A stretch of DNA of 64,000 nt from Synchiropus splendidus (taxonomy: Eukaryota > Chordata > Actinopteri > Syngnathiformes > Callionymidae), in NCBI RefSeq assembly GCF_027744825.2, contig NC_071347.1, forward strand, positions 14,922,501 through 14,986,500, in the 5' to 3' direction. The notes under the pieces are model-generated. The model saw only the letters and a list, made by a program, of their open reading frames with translations. It ran no database searches and had not been told where the DNA came from. Made by a program: the position numbers and the translations under genes. Shown here in pieces: positions 23,481 through 35,381 of the stretch (positions are counted from its first letter, which is position 1; the number at the start of each line of letters is the position of its first letter).

Positions 23481-23890
23481 TTCATTCCTTGGATGTAGCG
23501 GCTCTTTATTCTCCTCATTATATGGCAGGTCACTCTTTGTTTCTCACCTGCAAAATGAATAATAAATGAATAGAGGATCAGTGCTCTTCATTACATCTGA
23601 GTTCTTATTTGAGGTATTATTAATGACGAGAGACGCTGGATGTCTGTTTTCTCCATCGGAGAGATTATTTCATATATTACACCTTGACAGTCGGCGGCGT
23701 ATTGTTGACGCAGGGAGAAATATGAGGCGTCTGAATGAGCGGCCGTGTAATGAGCTGACAACCGCAGGAACCACAATCTTTAAGAGTTTATCAAACTCCT
23801 CGCACCTTCTAATTATAGAAAGCACAAGCCACCAGGATACATTTACATGTGATTTGATCTGGAGGAGAAAACCTCCCCATTAGCATCCTC
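23481..23890. promoter_or_regulatory. Candidate conserved non-coding element
   Basis: Balanced block with CCTCATTATATGGCAGG, AGGTATTATTAATGACGAGAGACG, GGCGGCGTATTGTTGACGC and GCGGCCGTGTAATGAGC. CpG density is above the filler on its left and it runs into another candidate block on its right. A 105-codon plus frame covers it without any recognised domain. Inference only. Confidence 0.4.
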
Positions 23891-24130
23891 CTCCTCCCCG
23901 TGAATCTGACAGTAATTGCAGTCCGTTTCTGTTGTTGAACACATTTAGCAAATTCGCCAGGTTATTACTGCGCCGTACAATCTGGGGAATCAAATAAATC
24001 ACTTAGGTTATCTTATTAATTAAGTCAAAATAAATGTGCGAGAGCTAATTTATGCTCTCCAAATACCATGGGATCTTCTGCCGCAACTAATGGCAAAGTC
24101 TGACATTTCATAGTCTTAACAAATAACCTC
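23891..24130. promoter_or_regulatory. Candidate conserved non-coding element with short palindromic core
   Basis: Contains GCGCCGTACAATCTGGGG, TTATTAATTAAGTC and a perfect 6-bp inverted repeat GAGAGC (24040-24045) / GCTCTC (24054-24059) around TAATTTAT. Texture (no simple sequence, alternating AT-rich homeodomain cores and CpG words) is that of strongly conserved vertebrate elements. No alignment was possible. Confidence 0.45.
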
Positions 24131-24818
24131 AAGCGATTCGTTTAGGTTTTTTTTTTTACTTCACAACTCGTGTTCATTAATGCTCTTGTGCAAAATGATC
24201 AGGCAGATAACATGGAATCGATGTTGACTTTGGTGTATTTCATGTATTTCCTCTTTAACTTCCACTCTCATTAAATGTTAAATAAATGCTAAATGTTAAA
24301 TAAATGATAAATGTTCTCATTGATCGATGTCATTGATCGATAAAATGTGAGTTGATTCTAGTCATTCTCGAAATCAAAGTAGCAAAGGAAGCTACTTTAT
24401 CATGTGAAATATGCTATACTGGGCCAATGTTAATCGCTGTTTTTCGTATCTTAAGAATATTGCGTTTTACTTTTACTTCTTTTCCTCATTTCATCATCTT
24501 CTTTAAACCAAAAGTATGATAAGAGATGCATGTATGTTTGACCCCTATTTTTGTCCTTGCCCCTTGTAAAGCCAAAGCATGTGACCCACAAAATGAGCGA
24601 GAAAAGAAACTGAAATATTCTTCGAGTCCCATTGGTGGATTCTTAAATGCCGTGTGGTCGTTACACTCAAAATTCAAAATTTACTTAATAATTATGTTTT
24701 CCAATTTTGCAGTGAATGAAAATGTGTGAAATTAACTTGTATGACAATATAATAATAAAAGACTTGAAAAGGCATTCAAAAGTTTTAAGTTGCTTATAAT
24801 GGAAATAAAAAAAAAAAA
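24131..24818. other. AT-rich filler with small tandem repeats
   Basis: T11 near 24147-24158 and the 18-bp tandem repeat listed separately. Remainder unremarkable; frames at 24486-24729 on both strands overlap and lack support. Confidence 0.45.
24272..24341. repeat. 18-bp tandem repeat plus adjacent 13-bp repeat
   Basis: Two 18-bp units TAAATGTTAAATAAATG[C/A] (24272-24289, 24290-24307) and a partial third (24308-24315), then CATTGATCGAT twice (24318-24328, 24331-24341) at 13-bp spacing. Confidence 0.85.
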
Positions 24819-24842
24819 TAATAATAATAATAATAATAATAA
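24819..24842. repeat. (AAT)n microsatellite
   Basis: About eight AAT units directly after an A10 run (24808-24818). Confidence 0.95.
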
Positions 24843-25889
24843 AATGGATTCAGGCAGTATAAAAACAACAACAAAAAATTTAATCCTCCACACTTATAAG
24901 ATAAAAGCCAACCATTGAAATACAATTGAACTTTGTATTTAATAATGTGTGACACACAGTTAAATCTCACATAAATTCTTGAGCAACCTGTATGGATGGA
25001 CAGGCTTCTTCAAGTAGACAAAGAGTCTTGGAGAAAGTGCACAGCGCATGCGCTCTCCTGCACTGAACCCTGGTGCCCCTGCCCTCACCCGCCCCTCAGG
25101 CCCTCAGTGGAATAACACTTGATCCAAAGCTCTTGAGTGTCTGTCCACGCCTCCCTTTTATAGCCTGTGGGCAAGTGAAGACCTGGAGCCAGCCGTGCTT
25201 ATCTGACCCTAACCTTGGCGTATGGTGGCCTTGACCTGCACCTCACCCCTTCCTCATCCTCAGGGCTACATCTGTTCCCTTCCCCAGGACACCCAAGTAG
25301 TTAGTGATATTGAAACATCACCTTGGGGCTCCATTTGTTTTCTCTGGAGAGGTCAGTGAAGGGTTGTCATTAGTACTGAACTTGATCCTCTGCTTCCCCA
25401 TAAATTGGTCTGTCCGTGCAGCAAGTGAACGCGCTGTAAATAATGAGTGGATAACGCCGAACATGAAACTGAATCGCTAAACTGTCATTCTATACTTTCC
25501 TCTTTGGGTGTTATGGATCCACTTGTTCCCAGCCACTTGTGCAATGGAGAGGAGTTGTCGGGAGAAACTAGTGTCACATTATAAGAGGCCAGGATTGACG
25601 TCCATTAGTGGTGCGAGGATGCACTGAAGCGGTTGATTTTGGGCGCAAAAAATACACTTCTCAAGCCATCCTTTTGCTTCATCTTTTAGAAATATGTCAC
25701 ATGTTCTTGTTTTAGTCATCATCTTGCTGAGAGATTTTAACATTCAAGTGTCAGGTGTCCAGACCGGCTGGTTCACCTCGGCTCACCCTATGTCTTCCAT
25801 CAGATCCATTAAACCATATTGTGGTCCGAACCGCTTTAAAATAATACCATTCACACTCCACTACCTTTTGAAAAATCCACACCTAAATC
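24843..25889. other. Unique region without a recognised gene
   Basis: From 25030 to 25300 the sequence is C-rich and balanced, with CTCCCTTTTATAGCC near 25152 (TATA-like) but no exon or ORF downstream that supports a promoter. No repeat family recognised. Confidence 0.4.
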
Positions 25890-25955
25890 CACCTGAAAAA
25901 CCCCATGCCAGCTCTAGAAGAACACACAAACTCCACATGGAAATGATCCACTGAA
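25890..25955 (+). mobile_element. Fragment of fish-type repeat tail
   Basis: The phrase CCTGAAAAACCCCATGCCAG followed by AACACACAAACTCCACATGG matches the 'gagaaaacccatgcc... gaacatgcaaactccacac' part of the widespread fish repeat whose earlier part is seen at 13096-13325 and 53755-53990. It is too short for a family name. Confidence 0.55.
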
Positions 25956-26480
25956 GTCCCCCTTCCTTTGAAATGCTCTCTTCCCACCTTCACTTCCTGG
26001 CGGACGTTCATCCATACAGACTGAAGCATCACTCTTTTCAATGCGTGAGTGGATCCTTTGTTTCTGATTTATTCTTTTTTACCATTAAGATCTTGATGAT
26101 TTAGAGACAAATGAATTATTTAACCAAACGATGAGCTCCAGCTGAGCTTCTCTGCAAGGTGAGATCGGTCATCTACATTCAGCTTTCGCAAGTGTTTCCC
26201 ACACGCTCGCAGTTTCTTTCATGGTGTTCAATTTGAACTCTGAGGTTTGTCAACCTCCTCCTGTAATTCTGGACATATTAAAAGACAGTAACTGAGTTTC
26301 ACTTCAAGCATTGAGCTGCTGTTGTGTCAGTGGGTCAGCAGCTTTATTTATGAAGCAGAATTGATTTTAGCATTTTAAAAACTGTGTCCAAACACTAGTC
26401 TATGACATTAGCTATGATTATCTTTATTTTTTTTCCGTGGTGTTAAGGAATGCCTGCGAATGAGCTGACATTTCAACATC
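25956..26480. other. Unique sequence, weakly element-like
   Basis: Balanced to AT-rich with no repeat recognised. CAACCTCCTCCTGTAATTC and surrounding sequence 26030-26300 might be regulatory; no firm signal. Confidence 0.35.
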
Positions 26481-26830
26481 CTCCTTTCATTCTCCCCAGC
26501 ACAATTGGGCATCCTTGCCTCGCTGACCTAAGCTTTGGTATTACCGTATTAATATTCATGAAGAAACTTTGACCGAGTCATGGTTAATAAATTAAAGGCT
26601 AGTTAACCAAGCGCGTGAAATATCTCATTCCTTCTGGTGTTTTTAATAAAATCTACAAATGATTCTGGATGGTTTATTCTTTCCGGTGGAAAAGATCAAA
26701 TCAATGACCATTAAGGAAATCGGGATGATAGAAATTAATACGGAGGAGGAGGAGTATCATCTTCTCTGAGAAGGTGAACGTGTATTTGCCGTCTCTATCA
26801 ATCCCGCGGTATCATATCGCACTGGAGTCA
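26481..26830. promoter_or_regulatory. Candidate conserved non-coding element
   Basis: Dense, non-repetitive block: ATTACCGTATTAATATTCATG, TGGTTAATAAATTAAAGG, GCTAGTTAACCAAGCGCG, GATCAAATCAATGACCATTAAGG, TTAATACGGAGGAGG and AATCCCGCGGTATCATATCG. Many rare CpG words are set among homeodomain-like cores. One of the most enhancer-like blocks in the window; conservation not testable here. Confidence 0.45.
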
Positions 26831-28065
26831 AAGGGTGGGCTAAAGGTTACAACTCTGAAACATGGCATTGATCCCAACACCTGACGACATCTCTTGCTTT
26901 GTTCAATGTTTTTGTCAATAACAGCTGCTCTTTCTTCCCTTGATAACGTCCCAAATAACATCTGCGTTCGCAAACATGAATTTCATATTTCATAGACAGC
27001 TGACAAAGAGGTGTTGTCCTGCCTCTGCATATCTTAAATCAGACCTAAGAGACATTTTTTAAAGAGAATGAATATCCACCCACGCTCTGTGGAAGGGCTA
27101 TGGCATTTGTATGGTCGATGTGACCTTTCTCCACACCCTCTTAGATTAGGTGTGCGCCATAGAAAATTGCGCTCGCGGTGTAGTCCATAAATCATCGCAG
27201 GCTTTATATATATTTTTTTCCTTTAAAGAGCTATGTAAATACCACTGTACTAGCAAGGTAAACAACACTAACCCTGATACAAATAGAGTGAAAATTGAAG
27301 AAAAGCACCTTATTTTTCCACTGAAATTGCTTTTGAAACCCAGTGCTGGCACGTGAGATGAAGGAGCCATGAAATGATTTGTGCTGGGGGAGTAGAAATG
27401 GGTTGATGATAAGCACACTCGACACAGTTCCTGTGCTGGGGAGTTTCACCAATGATCAAAAATATCATTGCAGCACGTTATTTACTGCCATGTGGACCCC
27501 AAATGCAGCTAAATCTGAAGTGACAGCCGACCTGTGCAGTGGGTTTCGTTTTAGGGGACAAAGGCTTGCTAGCAGAGAACAATCGCTCTTGTTGGTGTGG
27601 TGTCAACCTTAAGGAATTTTAGCAGTGACAGGGTTCGGATTTTCCAACGTTTGGAGTCGAGGTCATCCATGTTTCAATGTATGTGTCAGCAGTTAGCACT
27701 GAGCGACTATTTCAAGGGGCAGGAGCCTTGATATGATTGGGAACCTTCAAAGAATGGAGAGAATAGCATAAAGGAAAGGAACAATATGAGCAAGTGTAAG
27801 TATGCAAACGCTTTATAAATCCTAAAAGAACCAAATTGCCATGTAGTAACCTTTTCACATTATGGATTTTATAGTTTTTTTTAAGGATACAGTTAGGAAG
27901 TTGATGTCCTTGCAACTGAATGATGGAACATTTCTATATGGACGACTGAAAGGAGCTCTGGATCCTCCCTTAGAAACAGGAAGTTCAGCTGCCCAAGAGT
28001 GGCTTAAAATAAAGGTACTACCTCTGCATATGATGGGGAAAACATTTGAGGCGGCTCATGCGCCT
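26831..28065. other. Unique region without a recognised gene
   Basis: AT-rich to mixed. TATATATATTTTTTTCC near 27206-27222. Overlapping short frames on both strands at 27146-27452 lack support. Nothing else recognised. Confidence 0.4.
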
Positions 28066-28235
28066 TGTCTGGATGCCACCTGGACACGTTCTTGGTGAGG
28101 TGTGGCGGACATGTCCCACTGGGAGGAGGAGGAGACCCAGGTCATGCTCGAAGAACTGTGTCTCACAGTTGGCCTGAGAGTTTCCCCAGAGAGGTACAGA
28201 GTGAGGGAAGTCTGTTCTGTCCCCGCCTAGTCTTG
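28066..28235 (+). mobile_element. Decayed non-LTR retrotransposon tail (first copy)
   Basis: ATGCCACCTGGACACGTTCT, GGTGAGGTGTGGCGGACATG, GGAGACCCAGGTCATGCTCG and AACTGTGTCTCACAGTTGGC occur in the same order as in a very common fish repeat (consensus sense: '...CGCCTCCCTGGTGAGGTGTTCCGGGCACGTCCC... GAAGACCCAGGACACGCTGG... TATGTCTCTCGGCTGGCC...'). A second copy lies at 50140-50265. The reading frame is broken. Family assignment is from general recognition, not a search. Confidence 0.6.
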
Positions 28236-28735
28236 AATACAGTGAAGAGAACAAATGGCTGGCGCAAAAATGAAACTTTAGCTTCAGTAGACTGTGATAT
28301 GGAAAAGGAACCTGATGCTCCACTTTACTACTCTGGGTAGTTGATGATGCAACTTGTTCACTGCTGACTTCATGTTTACCTGCCTCGTGAGCAAGACATT
28401 ATATATTCTTGTCCCTTGACTATTACAGCCGAACACCGGTACATTCGTGTCCTCTAAGTGGTTTGTCAAAGTTCTTTATAAGGATTCTTGGTCGCCATCG
28501 TCCCCTTCAGTCAAACATAGCCTCTTGCTGAAGACCCAAACTTCCACACAAGTGTTGCTGTGTTTGCCAAGTAGACCTCTCTAATACCTGGTAGGAGCAA
28601 CAAGAGTTTATTGAGTCGTCATGATCACGATCGCTGCGGCGGACACAGCTTGGCAGCTCGAGGCGTCTGAGTGCTGAAGAATCACTCCCACCGCGTTGTA
28701 AGCCGACCTGCCGGAGAGAAAACAGTTTCATTTCA
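28236..28735. other. Unique sequence
   Basis: No recognised repeat or gene. CACGATCGCTGCGGCGGACAC at about 28627-28647 is a local CpG-rich word inside a 74-codon minus frame with no domain. Confidence 0.4.
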
Positions 28736-28870
28736 GCACGTCGGACTATTGATGCCTGCAGTATATCCCCTGTTATCTAATCAAACAGCACTGGTCAGTT
28801 ATGATGCCAGCTCCTAAATCCACAGCCGTCTGTAAAGCTGTGGGGGGAGATTAACCGCTACTGCGCCAAT
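28736..28870. promoter_or_regulatory. Weak candidate regulatory block
   Basis: Contains CCCTGTTATCTAATCAAACAG and GGGGAGATTAACCGCTACTG; near the left end GTCGGACTATTGATGCCTGC. TAATC/GATTA cores suggest OTX/PITX-like sites. Low confidence. Confidence 0.28.
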
Positions 28871-30285
28871 GTCCTGCATTCAAAGACTTCCTCTTAAGAT
28901 CTTTTTTTCCTGGAAAGTACAGTTATCCATGCAAGCAAGCACAGACAGACACATACTGCCTAAAGTAAGAGTCCTTCATGCTGTAATGGGGCTATCACAA
29001 AGACCACACAGCTTGCATTTTGGAAGAAGACTCCATGTTTTCCAAACCCTCTTTGTCTGCAACCAGTGGGATATCTCAAAGAAGCAAAGAGCCTCAGTGT
29101 TTTTGCTCTGTAGGTGCCTTGTGTTTTAAGATCTCTGCTCAGCAGAGTAGAATAAGAGCTGTCAAAGATTGGCCAAAGACATTTATCTTTGCTCTCGTGG
29201 ACGGCAGACGGACCACACAGCCCAGCATATCCCGCCTTTATCGGTTCACTTCATTATATTCCAAACAGCAGACTGTCTTGTGCAAGAAAATAGCTCTGGG
29301 CACATTTTTAATATTTATATTTTAGTCTGCTGAGGCAATAATGATATTAGGGAGCTGACGGAATTCTCCGCCCAGCTGGACATGTTAATTGAGGAACCAG
29401 GTTTCAAAGGCAAAGTTCACGTATGCAGATGGTGGGACAATGCGAGATGGCAGACCTGGGTCAGTGTCATTTCAGTGTTATTCCTTGATGGCACTGTTTT
29501 TGAAATGACTCTTTTTTTTTTTTCTCCTCATGTTTGCCACTCTCTGGTCCCTGAAGTCTGTGTCTTCAGGGCTGGTCCTACATCACTGTGTCCTTGACGT
29601 CGGTTGGACTGCTATTTTTTATTGAGGAGAAAAATGTGTCAGCTGACAAAAAATACGAGAGAGTTGCTTATGTAGTAGTCGCAATTACAATTTGCTTTTA
29701 TGAAATATATTTACTAATATATGTTTTACTGAGTCATAATTTGACATTTTAGTGAGCAGAGATGAATCTATTTTTCTTTAAAAAAATACTCGATTACTTT
29801 AATATTTCCTTTAATGAGCAATGGTCCTTGTGTGTCTGTGAATATAGATAGTAAATATGCTTAATGGGACGTGGTTTTATGTTTACGTGGTGGTTGGAAA
29901 AGTTGGTCTTAAATGTAAATTAAATAATCATATTGCCCTCACAACTTCATCACACCACATCTAGATAAACAGACTTATATCCTTTATTTGTCCCACTAAT
30001 TTATATATTTTTTAGCTATTTATCATATGAATAACAAGTACATTTGTGTGGAAGACAATTCATTAAATGTGGGAAAGTCATGTTTTGATACAGTGCCGTC
30101 AAATACAACTACACTATTAGCACATTACATGAGCGTTGATTTTAAATTAGCACTCTTACGGTGTGGTTTCTGCAAATGGTACCTTATATGTTACAGATGT
30201 TTCATTACAGAACATGAAAGCATGTCTATTTTCATATGGAAGTTTCACGGAATATATGTATGTTATATATGTAGGATCCTTGATG

Positions 30286-30290
<5 letters not shown>
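28871..30290. other. Unique region without a recognised gene
   Basis: T11 near 29513-29523. Short frames 28869-29325 (+) have no domain. From 29600 to 30280 sequence is AT-rich filler. No repeat family recognised. Confidence 0.4.

Positions 30291-30341
<51 letters not shown>
30291..30341. repeat. (TA)n microsatellite
   Basis: Uninterrupted alternating TA tract of about 25 units, the longest pure dinucleotide run in the window; able to extrude a cruciform. Confidence 0.97.
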
Positions 30342-30343
<2 letters not shown>

Positions 30344-30815
30344 AGTCATACTTCTACTAAGTGTGTTTTATTAAGCTCATTCGGTTTTATTTTGCTACTG
30401 CAGTGCTACAACAGTGGAGTGACTCCTCTTTCAGTGAAAGTCCAGGGAAGACTAACAGATGGTTTTTTCTTAAGTGAGATGGATTCTGTCAGTCCGCACA
30501 TCTACATCAAATTAGAGCAGCCAAAAGCAAGTTCTCCCCCCACCCTGGCCATACACCGGAAAGCAGGTGTCTGCTTAATAATTTGGTCAAAGATCAGTGA
30601 GTTAAAGGTTGAGGCCAGGGCCAGAGAGGCATGGGGTCATGCTGGTGCTCGGGAGGTGGTGAGACATGATCTCCTCAAGTCTGGAACAGCCAAACCCCAA
30701 GGTCATCCATTAGTGCTCTGGCCCATTGGTGCTGGAAGACCCACAATAAATTTACTGTGCACCCTTAACCCTTTTAATACTCACCATGACCCAGATGAGG
30801 AGATCAGCTCCCTCG
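30342..30815. other. Unique sequence with an open plus frame
   Basis: A 154-codon plus frame spans about 30392-30856 but starts with TTG. A CTACTGCAG acceptor-like site at 30396-30404 precedes it, with no matching donor that gives a convincing exon. No domain recognised. Confidence 0.35.
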
Positions 30816-31425
30816 GGGAGGGGCACATTACATTATTAGCACGGTGCATCCGTTGACAGCCATTATATTCTGATGGTGTGTCATCAGCACTTCACACTGT
30901 AAATACTTCAGCAGGGATAATAGACAGGAGGCTATTTACATCAGACGGTGAGTTCTTTGCTTTAATAACGCCACATTAATTCTCCTAATGTTAGTGAGAT
31001 TCCATCTACTCCTCCTGCAGTTGGATAGCCTGCAGACTCTCCCCCGTCTGCGACCAGCTTTGAACAAATGATACTGTCAACAAATTCTCCAGGAACACCT
31101 GACGGATTATTATCTGCTCATTCAGATGATAAACGCCTTTGCTAGCTTCCAGTGCGACAGCTGAGACAAAGTGAAGCTGCGGGAAAAAGCAGGAAGAAAT
31201 GTCAATAGTGTCAACCACTCCCTTTAAATAGGCCTCTCCTATGATCCCTCGCCATCTTGCCTGTCAAACCTTTGCAGGTGTCAAGACAGAGCGTCGACAA
31301 AAGATATTAAAGTGACATAGTGTTGACAGGAAGAAAAGACATTCCAGTTTTCACCCCTCTCAGGACAAGCGCGCAGCCGTCACCTCGGCCCAGACAGAGG
31401 CACTAATGAATCAAGCAACACCTTA
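30816..31425. promoter_or_regulatory. Candidate conserved non-coding element cluster
   Basis: Three adjoining patches. 30820-30990 has GGGCACATTACATTATTAGC and TTTGCTTTAATAACGCCAC. 31000-31215 has AGATGATAAACGCCTTTGC and ACGGATTATTATCTGC. 31220-31425 has CTTGCCTGTCAAACC, AGGTGTCAAGACAGAGCG and GGCACTAATGAATCAAGC. TGTCA words fit TGIF/MEIS sites. Sequence is unique and balanced throughout. Role inferred. Confidence 0.4.
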
Positions 31426-33825
31426 ACTTGTGCAGCGCGGGCGACTTTTGGCCAGGGGGCAGACATATAGTGTCACTGATAATGGGATCCTGTATTGGAC
31501 CGCTGTTGATTTGATGTCCACTGTAACCTCTCCCTTGGCCTGCCATTTTGACACAGCTTAATTTGCCCCTTGCTCGTAAAGACATCCTGTTAGAAGGTGT
31601 TGCACAAGTGTTGAGTCGCCAAGTTGCCAGGTTACCTGTTGAAGCTGTAAAAGGGAAAGGATGGTTTTGGAAAACTGTATAAACACATGGCTTCAGCCAT
31701 GGGAAAGTAGTGCATTACAATAACGGTGTATGAATACTGTGTAAGTCGGAGGAGGTGGATCAGAAAAGTGTGACTTTATAACAGTGTTTTATTTGGACTT
31801 GATACTTTGCTCGCCATGTCTTATACTTCTTTGTAACTGCGTTATTTTGTGTGACTAAGTAAGACAATGTCTTTAATGGAGCAATTAAGAGTTTCAAGTA
31901 CGCCTTCATGGCGACACCTTTACATTAAAAGCTGTTCTTCAGGATCCCCCTTTCACACATGTATACACACGCTGGATGGGAATATGCCTCCCCCACATTC
32001 AAGGCTGGTAGCTTCTTTATCTGACCTGTTCTCACACTGTTCCATCTCCACGTCACGCAGCCAGTCTTTCACAGCAGCAACAATCACACACTCACGCCTC
32101 AAAAAAGGACCTCTTGCTCCCTTCGCCAACCAATTAAAAGCCATCTGGGCTCAGATATGCAAGGAAGCTGTTGCAGAACTGACAGTTTTAAGATCAGCTC
32201 TTGATGAACTTGACTTAAGTATAAGAAGTGAGCCCAACCCTGAGAGAAAAGATGTTTGGCTAATATCATTTTAATATTGTTTTTGTCATTTCTGGTCACA
32301 GCACAGTTTAGAAACATGACAGAACAAGCCATTTCTTTTTGAAGCTGCCATTCAAGTGTGTGATTCTGTATGAACTTGAGGTCACAGATTCCCAGTGGCT
32401 GCGTAGGGCAGGGAATGGAGACCAGCAGGGTTCAAACCCGTGGGTCACTGAAGCTTCTGAAGTGGCCAGTCAGCTTGGTCCCAGGAGGGATGATAGTGAC
32501 GGATTCACTGGTGTTTTCTCAAGGTCCACTGATCCCGCCTGCAGAGACACCGACCCAGAGCCTGGAGAAATAGGAAGCGGTCCTCTCATCTCTTGTTTAC
32601 TGAATTCCAAAAAGAGGGGCAGTCTGGATGCGGTCCAGAATGCCCGGATATCCACGGAATCCAGACACAACCTCATGGGGGCGCTGTATGCCTCATTTGG
32701 TTCTAGCTTCCTATGTAATCGGCATTGGAACACACCTACCGCAGTTTTTAGAGGCAATAAATACAAATTTCAAAATGTTACAGGCTTCTTTGTCCATTCC
32801 AAAAAACAATATAAATTCTGTTTCTCTATCACATAATGAAGCCTTCAAATGTAAATATCTAAGCAGCTATTTGTTTGGGCAGTTGCCTCCTTCTAAGTCT
32901 AGCTAAGTAGCAAGGCGTACATCCTGCTAATCCAAATAGCAAGTCCGGGTACGTGCCTGCTGTGGCTCTGGTGCTGCACTTCCCCTGTGCCTGACATTGT
33001 TCTGGGCAGAAGATCCAAGAGCTCTTGCTGTGTTATGTACTTAGTTGAGGTCACTGTGGTCATTGTGAGGGTCTTATTGGCACCGAGGCCTCCTCTGATG
33101 ATGGGGCTTCTTTTCTCATGCTCAGCTTTGAGAACGTTGTACGAGTTAACCCCAATAAAGACGAGGAAATCAAGCATGCGCAAATCATGTCTGCTGTGTG
33201 GCGTGCAAACACTGACCATGTCAACCTGACCATGTCTCGGGTGTTTTTTCTGGGTTTCCGACCTTATTTGTTGCCTCAAAATTAAAACCATCACCTTAAT
33301 CTCAAAAATATCACGGAAACAACTTGGATCATTTCAGCCTCCTCGGGATCTAGAAGCGACTCTCAACCTGAACTGAAGTTTCCGTGATTCTTTCTTCTCT
33401 CCACTCTCTCAGATTAGCACACCTGCATTGCAACAAACACGTTCAAACCCCCCCAACACCAATTTTGTCAGAAGTTGACAATGTCTTGATTTAGTTGTCT
33501 CGCCGTTCCGGCCAGTTTTCCCCGCTGCGCTAATGTGAACAGGACTTCCTGCTGGGAACCAAAGAATACCACTTCACGGCAGCCACATAGCTGGCAGCTT
33601 TTATTTATGGCGCTACCAAAATGAAGGGGTATTAGTGTCCAAACATTTCACCATGCTCCTGCAGCCACACACAAAAGCCACTGATTTCCAGCAAATCTTC
33701 ACTCATTTTATTCAAACGAGGGATACAGAAGGAACACACTTACCACTCAGAATACCTGCAAAAATAGGAATTTCCGCTGAAAGATTCACAGGAATTGCTG
33801 TTTATTTTGTGGCACTTTGTCATCC
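31426..33825. other. Long unique region without a recognised gene
   Basis: Mixed sequence. A tRNA B-box-like GGTTCAAACCC at 32429-32439 has no SINE context. Frames of 98-165 codons on both strands over 31867-33294 overlap one another, several start at non-ATG codons, and none has a domain. C7 near 33449-33455. Confidence 0.4.
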
Positions 33826-33847
33826 AAAAAAAAAAAAAAAAAAAAAA
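33826..33847. repeat. Poly-A tract
   Basis: Twenty-two consecutive A. It could be a retroposed tail, but no SINE, LINE or processed gene is recognised directly to its left. Confidence 0.9.
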
Positions 33848-35228
33848 GAAATATTCTTTAAATGACACTTGAGTGTTCCACAATCGCACCAGCCTTTTTT
33901 CCGCCGACTGTGTTTTGCTCAATTGTACAAAACATTGTGCTTGGATAGATGCTATTGAAAACAGTCTTTTTATATCACTGCAGAAACTGTGGATTTCAAG
34001 TGTCTGCACAAAATACTCTGGCTACTATTTCGCCATCCAGACTGCCTGCTGTCTTGTTAACCCATGAATTTTGAGTGGATAGCTCCCATTAGATAGCGGC
34101 ACTGCCGGTGACTCCTCTTGGCTTTTCAGTTGGGAGCAGACTGAGGCGGAGTGCTCGCCTGGCCCGCTGTTGCACTTTGCCTGGTCTCCGTGTCCACGAC
34201 CTCATCAGTGCAGACACCGTCTGTCCTGGTGTCTCTGCCACTCACCTCCCTACTCTTCATCTGTCATTCCTGCCCTTCTGCAAACACACTCCTTTGACAT
34301 TTGGAAAAACTCTGGCATTCACCCTGCGTATGGATTTTTGTTGATTATGGCTTTCTGTCGGGGAAGATTGCACACGTTATTGACTTTGCAATCCCATGAC
34401 TATTTGCATTTTCCCCCTCCAGTTGAAGATCAAGTCCAGCTATAATATTTGGTCCAGTATCTCATAACTTTGTCGTTCTATTATATATTTTAACTCCCCT
34501 TTGGCCATAGACCTTTTTCATGCCCCGGGAGATCTGCAGTCTGTGATGTCATGAACACCACCTGCGCTCCCTGCTGTCCCCTAATTCCACAATAGAAGCA
34601 CTGTGACCACACAGGTTAAAGTCTTACTATTTTTCTTTTGTCCGTGGAAGACATAGTTCATTGTGGAAATGTGTCGCTTGAGATTTTTTTTAAAAAAGGC
34701 CTGGAGAAGAAGGACATGTACCAGAACAACAAGATTTTCTTCTAGTATAATATCATATATATATACATATATACATATATTGAAAACAAGTGTTTGAATT
34801 GCAGTTGACTTTTGACACATTTGGTTACAAAAAAATACTGGAATGGAGCAAGATCAGATGTATATACAGTTTTTGGTGGTGGAACCTGGGAGGTTTTTGT
34901 CGCAGATTTATGTATAAACATAACATGAGCTAGTGTGGCTCCAGCAACCCTGTAGCTTGTGGTCCTTTCCTCTTGCTGACTCTTGAATCATTGAAGATGT
35001 TTTATCGAGTTGGTGTGTTTTTACAATGAGCTTCTTGGCGGAGATGTGCACTGCCCAAGTGCCTTTCTAGTTTAGCATGCAAAGCTTGACCTGACAAGCA
35101 AGGGTCGCTGGACAGCAGACAAGTGACCGCCTTTGACAGCTTTCAAGAATGACTCAGCAAGTCACCGATGAGGTAATGCATTTCAGAGAGGAACATAAGA
35201 ACCCACATGATCACAGTGATTAGGGCTG
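33848..35228. other. Unique region without a recognised gene
   Basis: Mixed; ATAT-rich patch around 34753-34780. Frames near 34108-34445 are short and without domain. No repeat recognised. Confidence 0.4.
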
Positions 35229-35311
35229 TGTCTTGGCAGGAATCTGGAAATACAATATGTATTTCAGTTTACCGATACAGGAGTGACGGGATGATAAATT
35301 GCGATATATTG

Positions 35312-35381
<70 letters not shown>

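Noticed and set aside
25152..25167. TATA-like CCCTTTTATAGCC as a core promoter
   Set aside because: No exon, CpG cluster or transcript sign follows it.
30392..30856. 154-codon plus frame preceded by an acceptor-like CTGCAG
   Set aside because: Starts at TTG; no good donor gives a sensible exon; no domain recognised.
32429..32439. GGTTCAAACCC, tRNA B-box-like
   Set aside because: No A box, no tRNA fold and no SINE body around it.
32339..32836. 165-codon plus frame
   Set aside because: Starts at TTG and overlaps long minus frames; no domain or splice logic.
33826..33847. A22 tract as a retroposon tail
   Set aside because: Sequence to its left has no recognisable SINE, LINE or processed gene and no target duplication was found.
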